The notes beneath the pieces are model-generated. The model saw only the letters and a program-made list of their open reading frames with translations, searched no databases and was not told the DNA's origin. From Lachnospiraceae bacterium (GTDB lineage: Bacteria > Bacillota > Clostridia > Lachnospirales > Lachnospiraceae): a DNA stretch of 64,000 bases. The position numbers and the translations under genes are program-made. The stretch is from NCBI GenBank assembly GCA_902363665.1, contig CABJAW010000008.1, positions 1 to 64,000 on the forward strand, read 5' to 3'. Numbering within the stretch: position 1 is the stretch's first letter; each line of letters begins with the position of its first letter. This document shows, in pieces, positions 62,008 to 64,000 of the stretch.

Positions 62008-62853
62008 TCATCCGCGTCCCACGCAGCCAAAAAGCTCCATTTTCGCCTTCGTTGCCTCCGCCACAGCCTCTACCTGATACGGGATAATATCTGTCATTGC
62101 AGTCTTTCCGTCTGCGAGTGCCTTTGCAGCCGCCGATGCCGCAGCGATATTGATATCCGTAAAAATATTAATTTTACTGATTCCGTGCGCGATCGCCGTC
62201 TGAAAATCCGTTCCGGAAAGTCCGGAGCCGCCGTGAAGCACAAGCGGTATCCCGATCGCATTTTTGATCTTTGTAATTCGTTCAAAATCGAGCTTCGGCT
62301 TAAATTTGTACAAGCCATGCGCCGTACCGACCGCAATCGCAAGCGCATCGACCCCGGTATGATCGGTAAAGTCCTTTGCCATGTCCGGATCCGTATAATA
62401 ATCCTCCGGCCGTTCCAGCGCTGAGACGCCCTCGTTATCTCCGACGTGCCCAAGCTCCGCCTCCACGGTCGCACCAAACAGATGCGCAAGCTTCGTGATC
62501 TCCTTTACCTTTCGGATATTTTCTTCATACGAATCCGTTGAACAGTCATACATAATGGAAGAAAATCCCAGCTTCAGAGCCTCCACGCATTTTTCAAAGG
62601 TCAGACCATGATCGTAATGCACCACGACCGGCACATCTGCCTTTTTCGCCATCGGAAGAATCATATCGGAAAGCTCTTCCAGTGGTCCGTACGGAAGCAG
62701 GATTTCCGCAGTTCCGATGATCACAGGCGCGCGCAGCTCCTGTGCTGCCTGCAGTACCCCTCTTGCCATCTCAAAATTCACTGTATTAAATAATCCGACT
62801 CCGTATCCTTTTTCTGCTGCCGGAAGCAGCACATCATTCAAATTTACAAGCAT
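62008..62853 (-). CDS. Class II fructose/tagatose-bisphosphate aldolase family protein
   Basis: A 281-residue zinc-dependent aldolase (FbaA/KbaY/GatY family), which cleaves a ketose bisphosphate into dihydroxyacetone phosphate and an aldehyde. Zinc and catalytic residues are visible: HYDHG with His79, Asp81 and His82, EAELGHVGD, GTAHGLY, LHGGSGLSG and KINIFTDI. The context (PfkB kinase upstream, two-component system and ribose-type importer downstream) suggests a dedicated sugar pathway rather than glycolysis: the kinase makes a phosphosugar that this enzyme splits. The precise substrate is not readable. Confidence 0.92.
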   Translation of the reverse strand: MLVNLNDVLLPAAEKGYGVGLFNTVNFEMARGVLQAAQELRAPVIIGTAEILLPYGPLEELSDMILPMAKKADVPVVVHYDHGLTFEKCVEALKLGFSSIMYDCSTDSYEENIRKVKEITKLAHLFGATVEAELGHVGDNEGVSALERPEDYYTDPDMAKDFTDHTGVDALAIAVGTAHGLYKFKPKLDFERITKIKNAIGIPLVLHGGSGLSGTDFQTAIAHGISKINIFTDINIAAASAAAKALADGKTAMTDIIPYQVEAVAEATKAKMELFGCVGRG

Positions 62854-62884
62854 CCTCTTCCCGCCTTTCTGCTGCTGTCAGATC

Positions 62885-62907
62885 AAGCGGATATTCGCAA
62901 TCCTCTT
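62885..62907 (-). repeat. AAGCGGAT-family intergenic palindrome, copy
   Basis: AAGCGGAT (62885-62892), loop ATTCGCA, ATCCTCTT (one mismatch from ATCCGCTT), in the gap between the PfkB kinase gene and the aldolase gene. Confidence 0.7.
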
Positions 62908-62948
62908 CGCCTGACTCGGTTAAACAGCTCTGCTTTATCAGTAAAAAT

Positions 62949-64000
62949 TTATTCGTCTCGCTTCGCCCAGCCGCGCTCGATTCGCGTATTCAGCTCTTCA
63001 AGTGAACAGATTCCGTCCAGTGCCCCGTACGATGCCACACAGGATGCCCCCTGCGCAGCCGCCAGCTGAATACAGCGCAGAAGCGGATATCCATCCAGCA
63101 TCGCACACAGAAATGCTGCGATCGTCGTATCACCGGCGCCCGTCCCTGACAGTACCTGATCTGGAACATAGCTCCTCTCAAAGCCTTCCTTTGCTCCCCA
63201 GTTCACCGGATCGATCCCGGTAATCGCTGCCAAAGCTCCCAGCTGCCCTGTATCAGCCGTTTTATAATACAGTCCCGGCGCTCCGCACTTGATCAGTACC
63301 ATTTTTGCGCCAAGTGCAATACAACGCTCTGCAAGAGGCCGGACATCCGTTTCCGGATCCAGAAATTCCACCGGATCTCCTCCATCCGCCCGTTTCTGCC
63401 ATGATTCATACCGTGGTCTGTCAAGCATAAAGCAAAGCTCTTCCACACTCGGCACAAAAAAGTCCACATACGGAAGCACTCTTTCCAGTATCGCTTCCCA
63501 GTCTGCCCGGCCGGCCTCTGAATCCGCATCCACAGCAGCCATATCCATCGATGTGGCAATTCCATGCTCTTTCATATATTTCATCATGATTTCCAGCTCT
63601 TCCCCGCCGCGCTCATACATTTTTTTCATAATCGGCGGATAACCGAAATGAAACAGCACCGCATCCTCAAGCTTCTTCTGATCGATATCTGCAAAGGTAA
63701 AGGTATCGTTACACCCAGGGTCGTGCAAAAAAATACGATCAGCTCCCGGTACTGCAATCACTGCGGAATACGAGGTCCGCTCCCCCTGCACCGCAATGAT
63801 TCCATCTGCCGCACCGTATTTCCGATAAATATCGGCCAGAATCTTACCAAATTCATCCATCCCGGTCTTCGCCATCAGACAGACCTCTGCGCCAAGCAGC
63901 CGCATCGCCAGCCCCGTATTGGAAACTGAGCCGCCGCTGCTGATGCTGACGCCCTCCATCTGGATCAGACGCCCCGGCACCAGCACATCCCCGATCCGCC
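62949..64000 (-). CDS. PfkB-family carbohydrate kinase, N-terminus outside window
   Basis: At least 350 residues of a ribokinase/PfkB-type kinase; the frame is open to the right edge (RIGDVLVPGRLIQMEGV), so the true start lies beyond 64000. Family marks: SSGGSVSNTGLAMRLLGAEVCLMAKTGMDEFG (first signature), LIKCGAPGLYYKT, and the catalytic anion hole VLSGTGAGDTTIAAFLCAML, with the general-base Asp in GTGAGD. It phosphorylates a sugar or sugar acid with ATP. It precedes the class II aldolase by 95 bases and is probably in the same operon, consistent with a kinase-then-aldolase route. Confidence 0.92.
   Translation of the reverse strand, partial: RIGDVLVPGRLIQMEGVSISSGGSVSNTGLAMRLLGAEVCLMAKTGMDEFGKILADIYRKYGAADGIIAVQGERTSYSAVIAVPGADRIFLHDPGCNDTFTFADIDQKKLEDAVLFHFGYPPIMKKMYERGGEELEIMMKYMKEHGIATSMDMAAVDADSEAGRADWEAILERVLPYVDFFVPSVEELCFMLDRPRYESWQKRADGGDPVEFLDPETDVRPLAERCIALGAKMVLIKCGAPGLYYKTADTGQLGALAAITGIDPVNWGAKEGFERSYVPDQVLSGTGAGDTTIAAFLCAMLDGYPLLRCIQLAAAQGASCVASYGALDGICSLEELNTRIERGWAKRDE

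Noticed and set aside
1..64000. CRISPR array, tRNA/rRNA genes, insertion sequence transposase, prophage
   Set aside because: No regularly spaced repeats, no cloverleaf or rRNA sequence, and no transposase, integrase or phage structural gene was recognised on either strand.

Overview
The window looks like a chromosomal segment of a Gram-positive gut Clostridium relative, most likely Lachnospiraceae. This rests on strong AGGAGG ribosome binding sites, a leucine T-box leader, a CIRCE-controlled lon, YesM/YesN two-component genes next to sugar ABC transporters, GH3 glycosidases, an AAA/PD-(D/E)XK ATPase of a clostridial type, and a carbohydrate-rich gene content of moderate GC. The family-level call is inference; there is no rRNA or other marker beyond leuS. 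From about 31 kb to the right edge nearly all genes are on the minus strand.

Layout. 0-1.8 kb: an AT-richer accessory patch with small unknown genes and an XRE repressor. 2-6.7 kb: a LacI regulator and an operon of an AnmK-type anhydrosugar kinase, a ribose-type binding protein and an ABC ATPase cut off at its Walker B motif; the rest of the transporter is missing. 7-16 kb: glycerol dehydrogenase, a metallo-hydrolase, a dihydrouridine synthase gene with an in-frame TGA, an FGGY kinase, a membrane protein, and an unusual fusion of a TetM-like ribosomal GTPase with a complete Rae1/YacP-type NYN nuclease. 16-20 kb: a split chromate-type transporter, a DUF3783-like protein and an AAA/nuclease protein. 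20-31 kb: a GH3 glycosidase with a MalFG-type ABC importer, facing an AraC regulator that is followed by a 1194-residue GGDEF/EAL protein.

31-45 kb: leuS with its T-box, two MATE exporters, a nitroreductase, an orphan binding protein, and an oligopeptide/nickel-type ABC operon preceded by a cobalamin riboswitch with a terminator. 45-53 kb: a beta-lactamase-fold hydrolase, an esterase, a second GGDEF/EAL protein, lon with CIRCE, and a HipA-like kinase. 53-64 kb: a ribose-type ABC importer, a YesMN two-component pair, a class II aldolase and a PfkB sugar kinase that runs off the right edge, together a plausible regulated uptake and catabolic unit for an unidentified sugar.

Intergenic DNA carries several dispersed palindromic repeat families (an AAGCGGAT/ATCCGCTT hairpin in about nine places, a second CGGATTGT/ACAATCCG family, and a MITE-like nested palindrome). 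No tRNA, rRNA, CRISPR array, transposase gene or replication origin was seen.
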